Origin: Gnetum montanum | Lineage: Eukaryota; Streptophyta; Gnetopsida; Gnetales; Gnetaceae | Direction of reading: 5' to 3' | Length of the DNA: 36,784 nucleotides | Assembly (NCBI GenBank): GCA_015680685.1 | Contig: MNCI01023784.1 | Coordinates: forward strand, 1-36,784 | In this document: piece by piece, positions 1-11,340 of the stretch | Position numbering within the stretch: the stretch's first letter is position 1 | Layout of the letters: each line of letters begins with the position of its first letter | Notes under the pieces: model-generated | Seen by the model: only the letters and a program-made list of their open reading frames with translations | What the model was told of the DNA's origin: nothing | The model's database searches: none | Position numbers and translations under genes: made by a program

Positions 1-770
1 ACATGCTATAGATAGTGTATGGAGCTTAGCTTAGATGGGAGGTGTGGGAAGTTTACCATACACTAACTCATAGGAAGAGTAGCCTATAGGGATTTTCCAT
101 GTGGAGAGGTATGCCCAAAGAGCATCGTTCAATTTGGTGCTCCAATCTCACCTATATTTGCTAATGGTTCATATCAATGTTTTTGTGATCTTCCTATTGG
201 TGACTTCAGCTTAACCATTCACTTGAGGATGATATGGTGTAGTTCGTTTATGCTTAGCTCCTAACCATTGCATCAAATTTTAAAACATCGCACTTGTAAA
301 ATGTGTACCATTGTTATAAATAAGTGCACAAGGCACACCAATCCTATTTATGATTTGTTGTTAAACAAATCATGCAGCGGTAGATGATGTACAATCTATA
401 ATAGTAGTTACTTCTACCCACTTTGTAAAATAATCAACAGTAACAACAATGTATGCTTTTCCATTGGACATCAGTGTAATAGAACCCATAAAATTAATTC
501 TCCATATGTCGAAGGGTTCTAATGGTTGAATCCATTGTTGTGGACCCTCCATTCTAGCAGTCATTCCCCCATCATGTTGGCGGTGCTCACAAGATTGGAT
601 GAAATGATGAGCATCCAAGAAGAATGTAGGCTAATAATATCCTACAAGTAAGATTTTAATGGTTGTTCATTTCTCAATGTAATGACCCACACAAGGGCCC
701 TCATGAGCATCTTGGAGAACTGACAATTGATCTACATCAGGAACACATCATCAGACCAAGCCATTGGAGC
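1..770 (-). pseudogene. Element A integrase, decayed
   Basis: This would have inserted the element cDNA into the genome. The N-terminal zinc finger is read at about 590-720 (the two His, then SCEHR where CxxC is expected, so the last Cys is gone). The catalytic core starts with WRINFMG at about 500, where relatives have W-x-I-D-F-M-G: the first catalytic Asp is Asn. TVDYFTKWVEV (about 405-440) is a clear family motif. The second catalytic position reads YNNGTHF (about 310-335) where DNGTHF is usual, again Asp to Asn. The third, in YHPQxNGxAEV (about 185-225), keeps Glu but has a TAA just before it. The C-terminal end is off the window. Both Asp changes are G-to-A transitions, as expected from cytosine deamination on the other strand. 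Confidence 0.8.
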
Positions 771-999
771 ATACCTTATAAAGGTGCCCATTGATTTCCA
801 TGAAATATTTATCTCAGTGAAAAAATTGTTGTTTCTTTTTAATGTCTAGCCCTTGTGGTGTTTCTTGTGTAAGTAAATAAGTGAGAATGCTACTATACCA
901 ATTTGTATCGGTGGGCAAGTGATTTTTTATCACACCTACAAAGAGGAGTTCATCAAGAAAGTGATCAAAAATTGGATATTCGTCCTCTTTTTTGTCCCA

Positions 1000-1455
1000 T
1001 CATAACTAAGATAAATGATCAGTGATAATGTTCTTGGTACCTTTATGATAAATCATTGTAAGATTGAACTCTTATAAGATCATGAGCCATCGTATGATGC
1101 AAGGGCTCACCATTTGTTTATTCATTAGGAACCAAATTGCATTTTGATCCATGTGTACGAATATCTTATAGCCCAATACATAGTGCCTAAATTTTTCTAA
1201 TGCAAGCACCATAGCCATTAACTCTTTTTCTATTGTGGTGTAGTTGAGCTGTGCACTAGCAATACTCCAACTTGCATAGTGAATATAATAGGGTCATTTT
1301 TGGTCATCTAACTATGCAAGTATGGCTTCTAAGGCAAATTTGGATGCATCAGTCATTATGTGGAATGGTCTAGACCAATCAGGAGCTTGTAGAATAGGTG
1401 TTTCTATGAGCTTATGTTTCAAGGTTTTGAAGGCTAGCTCACATTCTCTAGTCCA
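1000..1455 (-). pseudogene. Element A RNase H domain, decayed
   Basis: RNase H removes the RNA template during reverse transcription. The sense reading starts at the RT connection motif KKDVPFEWT (about 1,450) and runs through IMTDASKFALEA (about 1,345, first Asp), YTTIEKELMAMVLALEKFRHY (about 1,190-1,240, Glu), VHMDQNA (about 1,145, Asp) and IITDHLS (about 1,020, last Asp). All four acidic positions of the Ty3/gypsy RNase H are present. The frame is broken by TAG after AILA and at LMIL, plus a TGA in DDQK*PYY. Normally it is one protein with the RT upstream; here it is only an image of it. The identification is firm, the exact edges are not. Confidence 0.82.
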
Positions 1456-2400
1456 TTCAAAGGGTACATCCTTTTTTGTTAATTCTAACAATGGTTTTGC
1501 AATCTTAGAAAAGTTCTCAATGAAGCATCTATAATAACTAGTATGTTCATGGAATGACTAGATATCTTTTACAGTTTTAGGTTGTTGAGTGATTCCTTGG
1601 TTGACTTTAATCTTTTCAAGATCTACCTCTATCCCTGTTTGTGAAATATTATGCCCTAATACAATGCCTCCTTTGACCATTAAATGGATTTTTTACCAAT
1701 TGGGCCTTAAGTTGGTTTCTATAGATCATTTTAGTACATACTCTAATCAGTCCAATGCTTGATTAAAGTCCACTCCATAGGTGGATAAATCATCCATAAA
1801 GACCTCCACACCATTCCCTATTTTCTGTAAAACTAGACAATGAAATATTTTTGGGACATTGCACAAGCCAAACGACATCTATTTGTATGCAAATGTCCCC
1901 CAAGAACTTGTGAATGTAGTCTTGGCTTGGTCTTCTAGTGCTATTTGAATTTGATTGTATTCACTAGAACCATCCAGAAAACTATAGTAGCAATGCCCTA
2001 CAATGGTATCTAAGACTTGGTTAATGAATGACAATGGAAAATGGTCTTTGAATGTTGCCATGTTCAATAGCCTAAAATCTATACACACCCTCCATTTACC
2101 TTTCTTTTTAGGCACAATGACTAACAAACTAACCCATTCAGTATCAGCAATGGGGTAGATAAACCTAGCTTTTAGAAGTTGTTCAATTTGTTCTTTAACC
2201 ACATGCTTAAGCTTTAGGTTCAATTGCCTTTGTCGCTGTCATTGAGGCTTCATGGAGGGGTCAATGTAAATTCTATGTTGGCATATCCTAGGATCTATTT
2301 TGGTTAATTTGAGATATGATCAAGAAAAGGCTTTTGACCAATTTTTTATCATTTTCTATAGTTTTTCTTTTTGTTGAGGAGCAAGCTTAGCATTAATAAT
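1456..2400 (-). pseudogene. Element A reverse transcriptase, decayed
   Basis: This copies element RNA into DNA. The best-preserved stretch (1,879-2,223) carries fingers and palm: ARFIYPIADTEWVS, PKKKGKWRVCIDFRLLN, KDHFPLSFINQVLD, and FLDGSSEYNQI with the first catalytic Asp (about 1,970-1,982). A TAG then replaces the residue before MSFGLCN, and the frame resumes with VEVFMDDLSTYG (about 1,785-1,800), which holds the catalytic Asp pair (FMDD, the YxDD box). The thumb and connection follow down to KKDVPFE. The FLDGxSxYNQI box is typical of the Athila/Tat clade. The catalytic Asps survive, but at least two stops split the domain, so no enzyme can be made. Element B lacks exactly this core. Confidence 0.88.
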
Positions 2401-2860
2401 TACCGATTTTCCATTCTTGAGAAATGTATACTCCATACTAGTGGGTAATGGTTTTAATTCGAGGGGCTCTTTCTTAAACTTGGAAGGGATTTCTAACTTC
2501 CCCTAGTTGATATTTTTGATGTTCGGACTTGGAAGTTGGCTATAGACTTTCTCTAATGTGTCTATGCTATCGATGTAGGCACAAGTTAGGTTGTTAGTTG
2601 GTTCCATACATAGAGTTTATTTGCTCTCTTGGTCAGTTGTCAGCCACTGGGTGCTTTCCTATCTTATGGCTACTACATAGAGGCATCTTTGTATGTTAGT
2701 TATTTGTGAACATTGGTCGCATGTAGGCAGTGTTAAGCTTTGTACAAACTAGGCCTTCTGCACATAGTTTCACCCTGTGTCATTGTATGCGATGCATGGA
2801 ACTTTCTTCTTCTCAATCTTTCCAAACCTATTCTCATTTGATATTTCTAGGGAAAGATCA
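2401..2860 (-). pseudogene. Element A protease-RT linker, decayed
   Basis: The reading continues in the pol direction through PSKFKKEPLELKPLPTS (about 2,440-2,490) and LKNGKSVIINAKLAPQQ (about 2,380-2,430), a stretch that usually precedes the RT fingers in this group. Several TAG and TAA stops interrupt it. The colinear stretch in element B is about 24,481-24,960. No catalytic motif is expected here. It matters mainly as an anchor for locating the RT deletion in B. Confidence 0.6.
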
Positions 2861-3320
2861 TGTATTCCTAGGTGCACATCAATTATGCTTAGTCATGCTC
2901 TTCCCATAATGATTGGGAAGTCCCTCTTATAGTTGTTAACTTGAACCACTAGGAAATCAGTTGGATACGACCACCCACAAATAGTGGTGACAATATCCTC
3001 CACTAGCCCTAGTGGGATAGTGATGGACTGGTCAGCCAACTCTAAATGAATGTTACTCTTTTTTAGTGGAGGCAAGTTCTAGGCTTTGTACATTTCTTGA
3101 AAGATTAAGTTCATACCCAAACCAGAGTCCAAAAGAGCTTTGCAAGGCTTATTCCTAGAAATTTGTAAATATATAAGAGGACTTCTAGGATCAAAGAATT
3201 TCCTAGGAAGATGGCTAGCTTTAATCCAATTGGTAATGGCATGAGTCAACATGACCATGTGTGTTAAGTGCAACCTTTGGTTCAAAGGAAGCTCTGAAGA
3301 TTCAAATGATGGTGAGGCCT
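2861..3320 (-). pseudogene. Element A aspartic protease (retropepsin), decayed
   Basis: This would have cut the Gag-Pol polyprotein. The active-site loop reads CKALLDSGLGMNLI (about 3,100-3,150), so Asp-Ser-Gly is kept and the following Ala is Leu. It is followed after a TAG by NIHLELADQSITIPLG (about 3,010-3,060) and, near the end, FPIIMGRA (about 2,893-2,920), which corresponds to the F-P-x-I-L-G-R motif of gypsy retropepsins. It lies between gag and RT, where a gypsy protease belongs. Element B has the same domain at about 24,980-25,400 with the loop DSGSS intact, which supports the reading. Confidence 0.78.
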
Positions 3321-5784
3321 TTGGAGAGTTAGCTACTTATGACTGTAATGACTTGGTTAGACTGTTGGTTCTAAAGAAAGATCTTTCCTTTCTACAGTTG
3401 TCCAGACCAACAGTAGGTTAAGGATTGATGGATCTTGTAGCATTACGTTGCTACAACTGGACAGGGAGCTCACCTTGCATAGCTAGAGTAGGTGGTAATG
3501 GAGCTCAGTGGGGAAGAGGTGCAATCGGATGCGAAGGATAGTATGTTTGTGGAACATCACCCCTAGGAGAAGGATTTCTATAGTACTCATGGGTTTGGTA
3601 GTAAGGTTGAGGAGTGACATGACTAGTAGAGTGATGTGGAGAGATCAGCTACTACACGTAGTATCCATACAGGTCAGGTTGGTGGTAAGGGTATTGTTGT
3701 CATGGTAATGGAATTCCCCATGATTTTGGGTGTTGCCACTGTTGATACTATTCAATTGGTTGTGGTGGAGCTCCACTTAGATAATAGGTCAAGGGTTGGT
3801 AGAACTGCCTTAGGTTACCTTGAGGATAAGGTAACTTTCAGGGTGTTTGTTTTCTATTTAATCATGGGTTTAGTGCATACACCCTAGACTCTTGTAGATG
3901 TGAGACTACTAGGCAACATCCCTTAGGATAGTCATATTAACATATCTCACATTTGCCATCATTTTATGTACCTAAATCCACAACGTCTTCAATGATGGAA
4001 ACTTTTCCCTTATCCTTGTTATGTGCATATTCGGCTTCTTCCTTTTCCTCCTTTGTGGTTCACTACTTTGCTCTTTAGACTCCTCTACTAGTTTTACAAC
4101 GGTTGGAAATTTATCATCTAGGGAGTTCCACATTTGATCTACCTTTTTTGATACTTTTGATGCAAATTTTTGAATGGGAAAATTTTTTCTATTCACCATA
4201 TCTTCAAGTGATGACTCTTCTTCATCCTCAAAAAATGTAACTTCCTTCTTTCAGAGGAAAGGATCTCTATCGTACTTCTCCAGACTTTTTCTTTTCCTTA
4301 ACTCATCTTCCACCTTGGCAACTTGCTCCAATAATCTTTGTACTTGATGGACGCTAAGCTTGGATAGTCTTCCTTAGGCATAAGTGCCAAGGGTTCTTCT
4401 CATTTTGTACCTAAGCCCATCTACAAGATGGTGTAGTTGTTCCTCTACAAGTAACCATGGCTAGGGCAATGATGTAATAATGCATAATATCAGCCCATGG
4501 AAGCATTCAAGGGTTGGTGCCCTCCTTATTTCCATCATTGGATTTGCTTACACAAGTTGGACACTCGGAGTATGTTTGATACTTATCATTGAATAGTTCT
4601 AACATGGTACTCTATCAGTGAATGGATTCCAATTCTAAGGATAGGTACCATCTTTCCACTTCTTTGATCAGTGTCTGTAAAAACAACTTGAGTTTTTGGC
4701 ACTCATTTTCTATGTTTTGTAAGTCACATGCATCATGAAATGCTTGTAGATGGTTTTGAGGATCAGTGTTATATCCCCCTTCAAATCATGGGATGTTATT
4801 CACATCTAATCTTTTGATCCTACTATCTCTCTGGTGCCTTGTTTGTATTTTAATGATTTCTGTTATATCTAACATACTTCGGGTGGCAAGTAGGGGTTCA
4901 TCGTGATCATACTATCTATGGCATCTATGATGCCTATGCTATTCCCTACTCTTCCTTCTCTCATGATGCATTTCTCTAAAATGCCCTTGTTCCCTTTCTT
5001 GACTATTTTTCTTATGATCCCTATTTTTCCTACCATTATCCTCAGGGTCTTTTCCTTTGCAACTGCATTCCGATCCTGAAAGAGAGGGTGAAGGAGATGA
5101 TGAAAGTGAAGAGGAAGAAGGACTAGCACCATGATGGTGTGTGCTACCCTTTCTTCAGTGGTCACAGCCTCAATAATGGTTACGATCATAATGTTCATCT
5201 TTTTTATGCATTCGTGTTTCTTTTTTGGATCCTTTGTGTCCGTTTGTATCAGAACCTAGGTTATGGATAGTTGAGTGAAATTTCTGGTACACAAACTCGT
5301 GACTGAAGTCAATGGGAGGAACATCATTTTGTGGAGAACCTTCTAAGGTAGGTTCACCACCCTCATTTTCACTTAGAGAATATGAGACGTCCTGAGACCA
5401 CTTCCCCTTCATAGATTTGTAATGTCTCTCCTATTGTAGGTCCCTTTGATGTTGTGCCTTCATAGGTTGATAATCTCTCGAATCTTGTTCATGCACAACG
5501 TACTCCAATTGTAAGTGATGCATGGCAATTCATGTGAGAGCACGAAGAAACATGCTTGGAATTGAGTGATTGAGCGGTAACACTATGTTACCTTCTAAAT
5601 TCCACCATTGCAATTGTTCATCCTAGTCGAGGATAAAGGTAAAGTCTAGTACATACTCATTGGGATGAGCGTATACCAAGAAAAACTATTGAGGCACTGG
5701 TGGATCATCATGTGTACTACACCTATGACTATTCATTGTGTCAAACCTAGGTGGTGAAGCACTCTCATAAGAAGAAGGAGACAT
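3321..5784 (-). pseudogene. Element A gag (capsid-nucleocapsid), decayed
   Basis: Gag forms the virus-like particle. The likely start is the ATG at 5,782-5,784 (MSPSSYESAS), chosen because it follows the primer-binding site by about 130 bp and aligns with the start in element B. Recognisable pieces are PNEYVLDFTFILD and GNIVLPLNHSIPSM (about 5,580-5,680), a Ser-rich then basic hinge (about 4,950-5,150), the capsid stretch GGYNxDPQNHLQAFHDACDL (about 4,725-4,800), and a nucleocapsid knuckle CEICQYDYPKGCC (about 3,920-3,955). In the knuckle the C-x2-C-x3-H-x4-C pattern has Tyr for His. Several frameshifts and stops are present. Identity rests on position and on colinearity with element B. Confidence 0.68.
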
Positions 5785-5910
5785 AATTAATTATTTAGTG
5801 TGCAATATATTATAATTTTTTTAATATATTTTTTTTCAATTACTAACCCTAAGGGTTCATTCCAATGATGGGAAGATTCCTAAGTTCTAATCAATGCACA
5901 AACAACAAAG

Positions 5911-5928
5911 TTCCTAGCAATGGTGCCA
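5911..5928 (-). other. Primer-binding site of element A, tRNA-Asp type
   Basis: The plus strand reads TTCCTAGCAATGGTGCCA. The 3' end of plant tRNA-Asp, from general knowledge, is TCCCCGGCAACGGCGCCA. The two differ at five positions, all C/G to T/A transitions, mostly at former CpG sites. It sits one base from the LTR edge, where a primer site belongs. Confidence 0.82.
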
Positions 5929-5929
5929 A

Positions 5930-6754
5930 TGATGAATGATGAGGTACCCCTACACTCAACCATACGAATACAAGTGTTCATGTGCCATCTAGTCAAACTC
6001 TAAGGACTAAGTGCTTATGCACCTTCACACAACAAGGATGGATTAGATGATCATTGTCTTCCCAAGCTTACTTGTATGACATGATTGTATGGTTAAGTAA
6101 ACATGAGGTATGTGGATTTTATGCTTTTTTATGTTTTATGTGCTGGTGGTAAAAATGGAGAGATGAAATAATTTAATAACTAATTTAATTTAACTAATAA
6201 ACTATGCTCTAACTAGTCCTAACACCACCATCTATTCCCACTCTTTGTACACACCCTGAACCAGTGTAATACTATTGGGATTACCAAACGCTAACCGTTA
6301 CTGGGTTACCAAGTGTTCCACGTATGTTCGAAGTGGTTGTACTGAGTGTGCTTAGTTGTGAAAATTAATGAATCAATAAAAATAACCAATTAACTATGAA
6401 AAATTTAAATGACTATAAATAACATTAAATGTAATAAATAAGCTATTCTGAATGTTGCAAGGTTTATCACAAAGTTTGTCTTTATTTCCAGACACAAGGT
6501 GTTCTCAAGTACACAATGCTCGAATAAAGATTCTTTCACTTTATGACTCCTACTGCGGACACTCGGAAATAATTATAACTCTTGAAAGGAAAAACTACAA
6601 GATTTTGGATAAGTGACTAAGAAAACTAACTATCTTCTTGCCAAATGAAGTGCGCCCACCTCTTATTTATAGGCAACGAGATAGGTTTTGACATCAGATG
6701 TTCGATATCTCTTAGGAGGCTCCAATATCGTAGACCCTATATCGTGGTCCATCA
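5930..6754 (-). repeat. 5' LTR of element A
   Basis: The lower edge TGATGAATGATGAGG lies next to the primer site and matches the lower edges of element B's LTRs (TGATGAGCAGTGAGG). Similarity to B's LTRs continues through about 6,545, including GAGGTACCCCTACACTCAACC and GGGATTACCAAACGCTAA, then fades: the U3 parts differ. The upper edge is placed at CCATCA (6,749-6,754) because it would pair with TGATGA. This edge is a proposal, as the partner LTR is outside the window. It has a TATA box and a polyadenylation-type AATAAA on the minus strand (plus TTTATT near 6,481). Confidence 0.75.
6664..6671 (-). promoter_or_regulatory. TATA box in element A LTR
   Basis: Minus strand TATAAATA, in the same relative place as in both LTRs of element B (TATTTATA on the plus strand at 21,802 and 28,743). 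Conservation of the spot among three LTRs is the main support. Confidence 0.6.
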
Positions 6755-9714
6755 ATACATAATAAAATTTATGTATGTAGTAGGTTGAAAATGTGTATTA
6801 GAAAGGCTTAATAAATATATGTATAATTATCTTCATCCCCTTTCCGTTTGCATGAACACAAGTTTTATATTAATTAGTTGTTGATATCTCCTAATAAGAA
6901 CATTTTTTATTATCTTTATGTTGTATGAATACCTATTTTGTTTAGCCTAAAGTGTGTATTATGAGTTATAGTAGACTTACCAATAGATAATAAGCCTTTT
7001 GAAGAAAATAACTAGATCTTGGGATAGATTATATGATTACTAGATTTTATGATTAGTGAATCAAGATATATTAACTTATTGGTAGTGTACTAATATTGGT
7101 AAAGAAAGGTTTTATAGAAGAAATGACCATAACTAGTCTATGAATGGTTGGTAACATTCAATGTTCCCCTTTCTCCTCTACATTAAAAAGTCCACTAGCA
7201 TAGCTTATTGATCCCTTCTGAGGTTTTTTAGGAAATTTGTATAAATAGGAAAAGGCAAAACAAGAAATGTTTTAATATCATGACCCTGATCTAAAATTAA
7301 GTATGTTTGTTAATGGCTTATAATTAATGGGGGTATACTATAATTGTTTAGAATACTGAATGCTAGTAATGAATACTAAATATATGGATACAATAGTATA
7401 AAATGTATTTTCCTATGCTAAATAAAGATTGCCTAGGTTAGTGAGGTATCCTTCTTAACTACCCCTTTCTTTTGAAAGTCTCACATACAAAAAGACTTAT
7501 TATTCATTGGAATTTAAACTTAGACTTGTTAGGACCAAATCTTCTTACAATGTTAGATCTCTAAGATGCACACTTTATACTCTTCATAAGCTAAATCTAA
7601 TTGAGGTTCAAGTGGTAAGAAGTAACAATTATGTATTGGTGAATATGTAGCTAGTGGGGGCCTTTCCTTTGGATAGATGGGAAAATACATCTCTAACTTC
7701 AATAAACGAGATCAAGAAGAGGTAGTTTTTCTAGCACTAAGGATTAAAGTTAATAAAGAAATTTATTATTTACCAATCTAGAAAGTCTTGAATTAGTGAA
7801 ATGACTATGATGTTAAAATATTTTGGCCTAGTAAATAGTCATGGGAACTATACATAGTTTTACAAGAATTACTACTCTTCAACTATGAAAAAAAAAGCTG
7901 CTTGTGAAAATGAGACTTGTGGCTTTATCCCTATGGGTTGAAGTTCCATCCCATGAAAGAATATCTATCCTTATCAATAATGGATTCTTGTTGCTAAGAA
8001 TTTGAATGGTAGTGAAACAAGAGGAATGCTAATAGTAGGTAATGTTTGCAAATAGTACAACAAGAAATTCTTCTCCCATTACATATGAGATGGGATAGCA
8101 ATGGTGCTATTAAAATAGTAGTTATTAATGTTTTATATCTATAATATATATAAATATATAAACAAGAATGCATAATCATGAATTGGACCACTAAACATGA
8201 TTAGATGGATGCATTACTCCCTCATTAATGAATGAAAGGCATTCCATGATTGAGAATAGAGCTACATGGATGTACTATTGTAATGGTAAATAGGCATCAT
8301 TGTTTGTAGTATGCATTACTATCATTGCATATCAAACGTTGCAAGTTGCTTAATGTATACCATGTAAAGTAGTCTCGTATGAAGCACTATAATAGCTACA
8401 CCGCAAGGTGATGACTAAGGAATATGTAACATTATTATGGCAAATAGTTACGTAAAATTTATTAATTCAAAATTGTTTAAAGATCTAGCACACATTTTCT
8501 TAATAGTTAAACCTTAGAACCACTAATGATAGGGTGGTGAAATAGTAAATTAGTATCCAAACATGTACCCTAGGTAATATAAGTTTTCTATACAAAGGAC
8601 ATTCTTATAAAAAATCCATTCATGTGGTAACTATGCTTTTAGAAATTTAAAGCATAACACATATAATAATGCAAGATTTCATTTGTATAGGTTAATTCCA
8701 TTGGATATTTAGAAAATTGGCAACAAGTTTTTAGAAGAGGATGGTTTTTATTGTTTTTATTTAATCCACTATTTTTTTTGTAAACTAGATAAAACCAAGA
8801 TTATAAAAGGAAATGAAAATAAAGGAAAATAATCAACTAATAATAATAGCATGAAATCATTTAGTTTCAATAAAGGCATGAAGAATGAAAAATTGCTAAA
8901 GTATTTAGATTTTACAAGTTGTTCTAACCACCACTGGCTATAATTCCAAAATCTAAATAAGAATGAATATGATACAAAAGTAAAGGTTGAGCTTCCTAGT
9001 CAAATGTTTAACTAATTCATTCTAAATCAATCAAATTGATATGAAAGTTTTAACATGGAAAAACTATGGACAAAATGATTTATTCTAAGAACTAAAAACC
9101 ATACCAACTCTAGAAGTAAGATTTCTAACAAGAAATAAGCATTTAAAGGATAGAATTTGGGTGTATCATCTTCTTTATCACTATGAAAGAAAGGTTCTAG
9201 AATATTTTAAAACAATATAAAAATCTAAATCAAACCTAAATGAAAATAACATGAACAATCTTTTTCAAAACTCATGATTAAGAATAATAATATAATATAT
9301 GAAAGAAATGAAAAAAACTAATTAGTATAGAAAATGTTGGTAGAATCTATTTATGAAATAGCCCAATATCTAGTATAATTTTTGTACCTATTTATGAAAC
9401 ATCTCTAAATAAACATACATATTAAACATCCTTCTGATTATTTTTTAGAATAGATGATACAAATATATGTTCTTTTTATTTATTTTTATTTTTTTTATGG
9501 AGGATGCTTTGGTTAGCCACTTGGGAATTGTGTTTTAGTTATATAGTAGTATATGGTACACTTCCATTTGGTTATATAGTATTATATAGTACACCCCCAT
9601 TACTATTCATTGGTTTGTCCTCGTGTTGGCAGCCACCAAAAACAGAATTTTGCCTTTAGGGATAGGTAATCCAAATGAACATACATCACTCATTACAAGT
9701 AATAGTAATGAGTG
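6755..9714. other. AT-rich stretch without recognisable genes
   Basis: I found no domain, LTR edge or tRNA here on either strand. Composition is strongly AT-rich, especially 8,760-9,480. It may be old transposon debris or true intergenic DNA between element A and element C. The only local structure I note is the short duplication at 9,539-9,600. Confidence 0.5.
9539..9600. repeat. 33-bp tandem duplication
   Basis: TTATATAGTA followed by A/T-rich sequence and a TGGTACAC or TAGTACAC end occurs twice with a period of 33 bp (starts 9,539 and 9,572). It lies just before the recognisable part of element C's left LTR. Confidence 0.6.
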
Positions 9715-10821
9715 TTGATACATCACCACCACCACCACCCACACCCCCCATCCCCACCCCCACCCAACACACACACAATGTGAATACTTCATCAGCAAGA
9801 TTCAAGCATTGCACTAGCTTAAGCAAGGATTTTGCACATAATGGTTGATGATTGGAAGGACCAACATGGGTGGAAATATCTAGCATGGGTAAGATTCTTG
9901 TTTACCTTCTTTAGTAAACAAAATGTCTTTTACCTTTTTTAGTAAACAAAATGTCTTTGATACCATGGGGGTAAAACACTTACCCCATATAGTAACCCCC
10001 CTTGATTTTCCCACCCAACAAAACTCCATGTAGCTAGAATTTATAATAGTCAAGTTAGAATTTGTAGCACTAATTTAGCATAATTTGAAACAAGATTTCT
10101 ATCGTAAGACCTATAAAACCTAAGCCCCTACACCATGAAAAGGTTTCATTATTTTGGCATTAACACCTTTTTCATTTTTGATCATCCAAGAGCTCTTCCA
10201 CCAAATAGAAACATAGCTTCTTGGAGCATCCCAATGTGGAATCCCCATAGCCATGTTTACCTCGCATTGCATGTTAACCACTTTGAGATTTGTGGAATTT
10301 TGACTTCTATGTTGAGCACTTGGAAACACAAACTTCCAACATTGATCTCTTTGGTAGCACAAATCCTTCACATCTCTCATCCTCCTACATCAACAATGTT
10401 ATAGATTTGGAATAGCAACAAAGGTTCGATAGCATCAAGAGTGGTAGAACATCTATATTGTGGAGTGTATCACAAAAGCTTCAATCGATTCTGAGCCCCC
10501 ATCGTAGTGAACCCCCTCTGCTCCTACGGACAATCTTGTACACATTTTCTATACCCCTTTTATTCTTTTGAAATAAAGACTATAGTTTTATTTGTGTGCA
10601 AGTTTCGTTGTTCATCACATTTCATGCATTTTATTCTAGATATGTATCTTGAATTTTATTCTTGTTACCTCCCATTTTGCATTTAATAAGTCCTTGGGTG
10701 ATCTATTGTAGCAACTAGGGTACCAAGAATCTCATTTTCATGGAGGCCCTAGAGATCTGAGGTTAGAAATTGTGTCATTGGAATTTCTTTGTTTCTTTAG
10801 CAGCCAAGATTTTTAGCTAAA
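9715..10821 (+). repeat. Left (5') LTR of element C
   Basis: It aligns in the same orientation with 35,294-36,270. Shared blocks include TTGATACATCAC, GTGAATACTTCAT, CCCCTACACCATGAAAAGGTT, CACCATGAAAAGG and AAGATTTTTAGCTA. Similarity stops at 10,821, ten bases before a primer-site-like sequence. The first 250 bp or so of the right copy (35,020-35,290) have no match on the left, so the left LTR seems truncated or replaced at its start. AATAAA at 10,572-10,577 matches AATAAA at 36,011-36,016 as a possible poly(A) signal. Confidence 0.75.
9738..9765 (-). promoter_or_regulatory. G-quadruplex-capable tract in left LTR
   Basis: The plus strand has C runs of 3, 6, 4, 5 and 3 separated by 1-3 bases (9,738-9,765), so the minus strand has five G runs with short loops. 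This meets the usual quadruplex pattern. The same place in the right LTR (about 35,305) lacks it. A CAC repeat precedes it at 9,722-9,738. Confidence 0.55.
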
Positions 10822-10831
10822 ATAGTCTTTT

Positions 10832-10850
10832 TGGCACTAGAAAGAGGGCC
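10832..10850 (+). other. Candidate primer-binding site of element C
   Basis: TGGCACTAGAAAGAGGGCC starts with TGG, the complement of the CCA tail of tRNAs, and lies 10 bases after the end of LTR similarity, the right place for a primer site. I could not name the tRNA, so position is the only support. It is clearly not the tRNA-Asp type of elements A and B. Confidence 0.4.
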
Positions 10851-11340
10851 TTCACCTAATTTTTTCATCAAAATGTATTTTCCCCATTGCCAATGCTGAC
10901 TTGCAAGCTTTAGATTTGCATTTTTTTCAGCCAAAACCTTCAAAATCCTTGCAAAAATTAATGTTTTCCATCATACTCCTATAACCAAAGCCCAACATGG
11001 AAGTTACAGGTGTTTGCACTTATAAAATTTTCACAATAGTTGTTGTGAAATTTCTAAAGCTAGTGTTGATTTTCTTCTCCAATTTTTACCCCCTTTTTGT
11101 ACCAAAATTTTTGTAGTTTTTCTAGCATTGGTGGATTTAACATCAAAATCCCCATTCCCCTTTTTCTCCTTGCTGAGAAAATCGACAATTTTCAAAAGCC
11201 ATTTTTTGTGAAAAGACAAAGTTTTCACTTTAGGTTTCAACCCCTTCCCCCATACCAACATTGGATAGAAAGGTGCAAGAATTCCCATCTTACCCCCTTT
11301 CTTCCCCCCACCAACCCCACACGTAGGTAGGACGCTAGGA
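10851..11340 (+). other. 5' leader of element C, no gene recognised
   Basis: This is the untranslated leader between primer site and tandem repeat. Frames of 77-113 residues exist on both strands, but none resembles a known domain; they overlap each other and look like chance. From about 11,300 the sequence already resembles the 308-bp unit that follows. Confidence 0.45.

Larger units (their letters stand above)
1..6754 (-). mobile_element. Element A: partial Ty3/gypsy (Athila/Tat-type) LTR retrotransposon
   Basis: On the minus strand the parts run 5' LTR, tRNA-Asp primer-binding site, gag, protease, RT, RNase H, integrase. This is the Ty3/gypsy order, with integrase last. The 3' LTR and any 3' extra region lie beyond position 1. 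No long frame is intact; the reading continues through many stops, mostly TAG or TAA where Gln is expected. The RT motif FLDGxSxYNQI and the tRNA-Asp primer site point to the non-chromovirus Athila/Tat group rather than chromoviruses. It is a sister of element B (21,082-28,928), with colinear gag, protease and linker, but keeps the RT and RNase H that B has lost. I see no sign that it could be active. Confidence 0.88.

Noticed and set aside
3508-3887. Overlapping plus-strand frames of 66 and 83 residues
   Set aside because: They lie opposite the gag-protease part of element A and show no domain; they are reverse-strand shadows.
7600-8190. Possible decayed coding stretch (a readable frame with WENTSL, WDSNGAIK)
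   Set aside because: No recognisable domain, many stops and no support from a second copy.
9607-9886. Two overlapping Val/Gly-rich minus frames
   Set aside because: They are produced by the CAC and C-run simple sequence.
10120-10404. Frames of 86 and 89 residues on opposite strands
   Set aside because: Both lie in the LTR of element C, and the right LTR does not keep them open.
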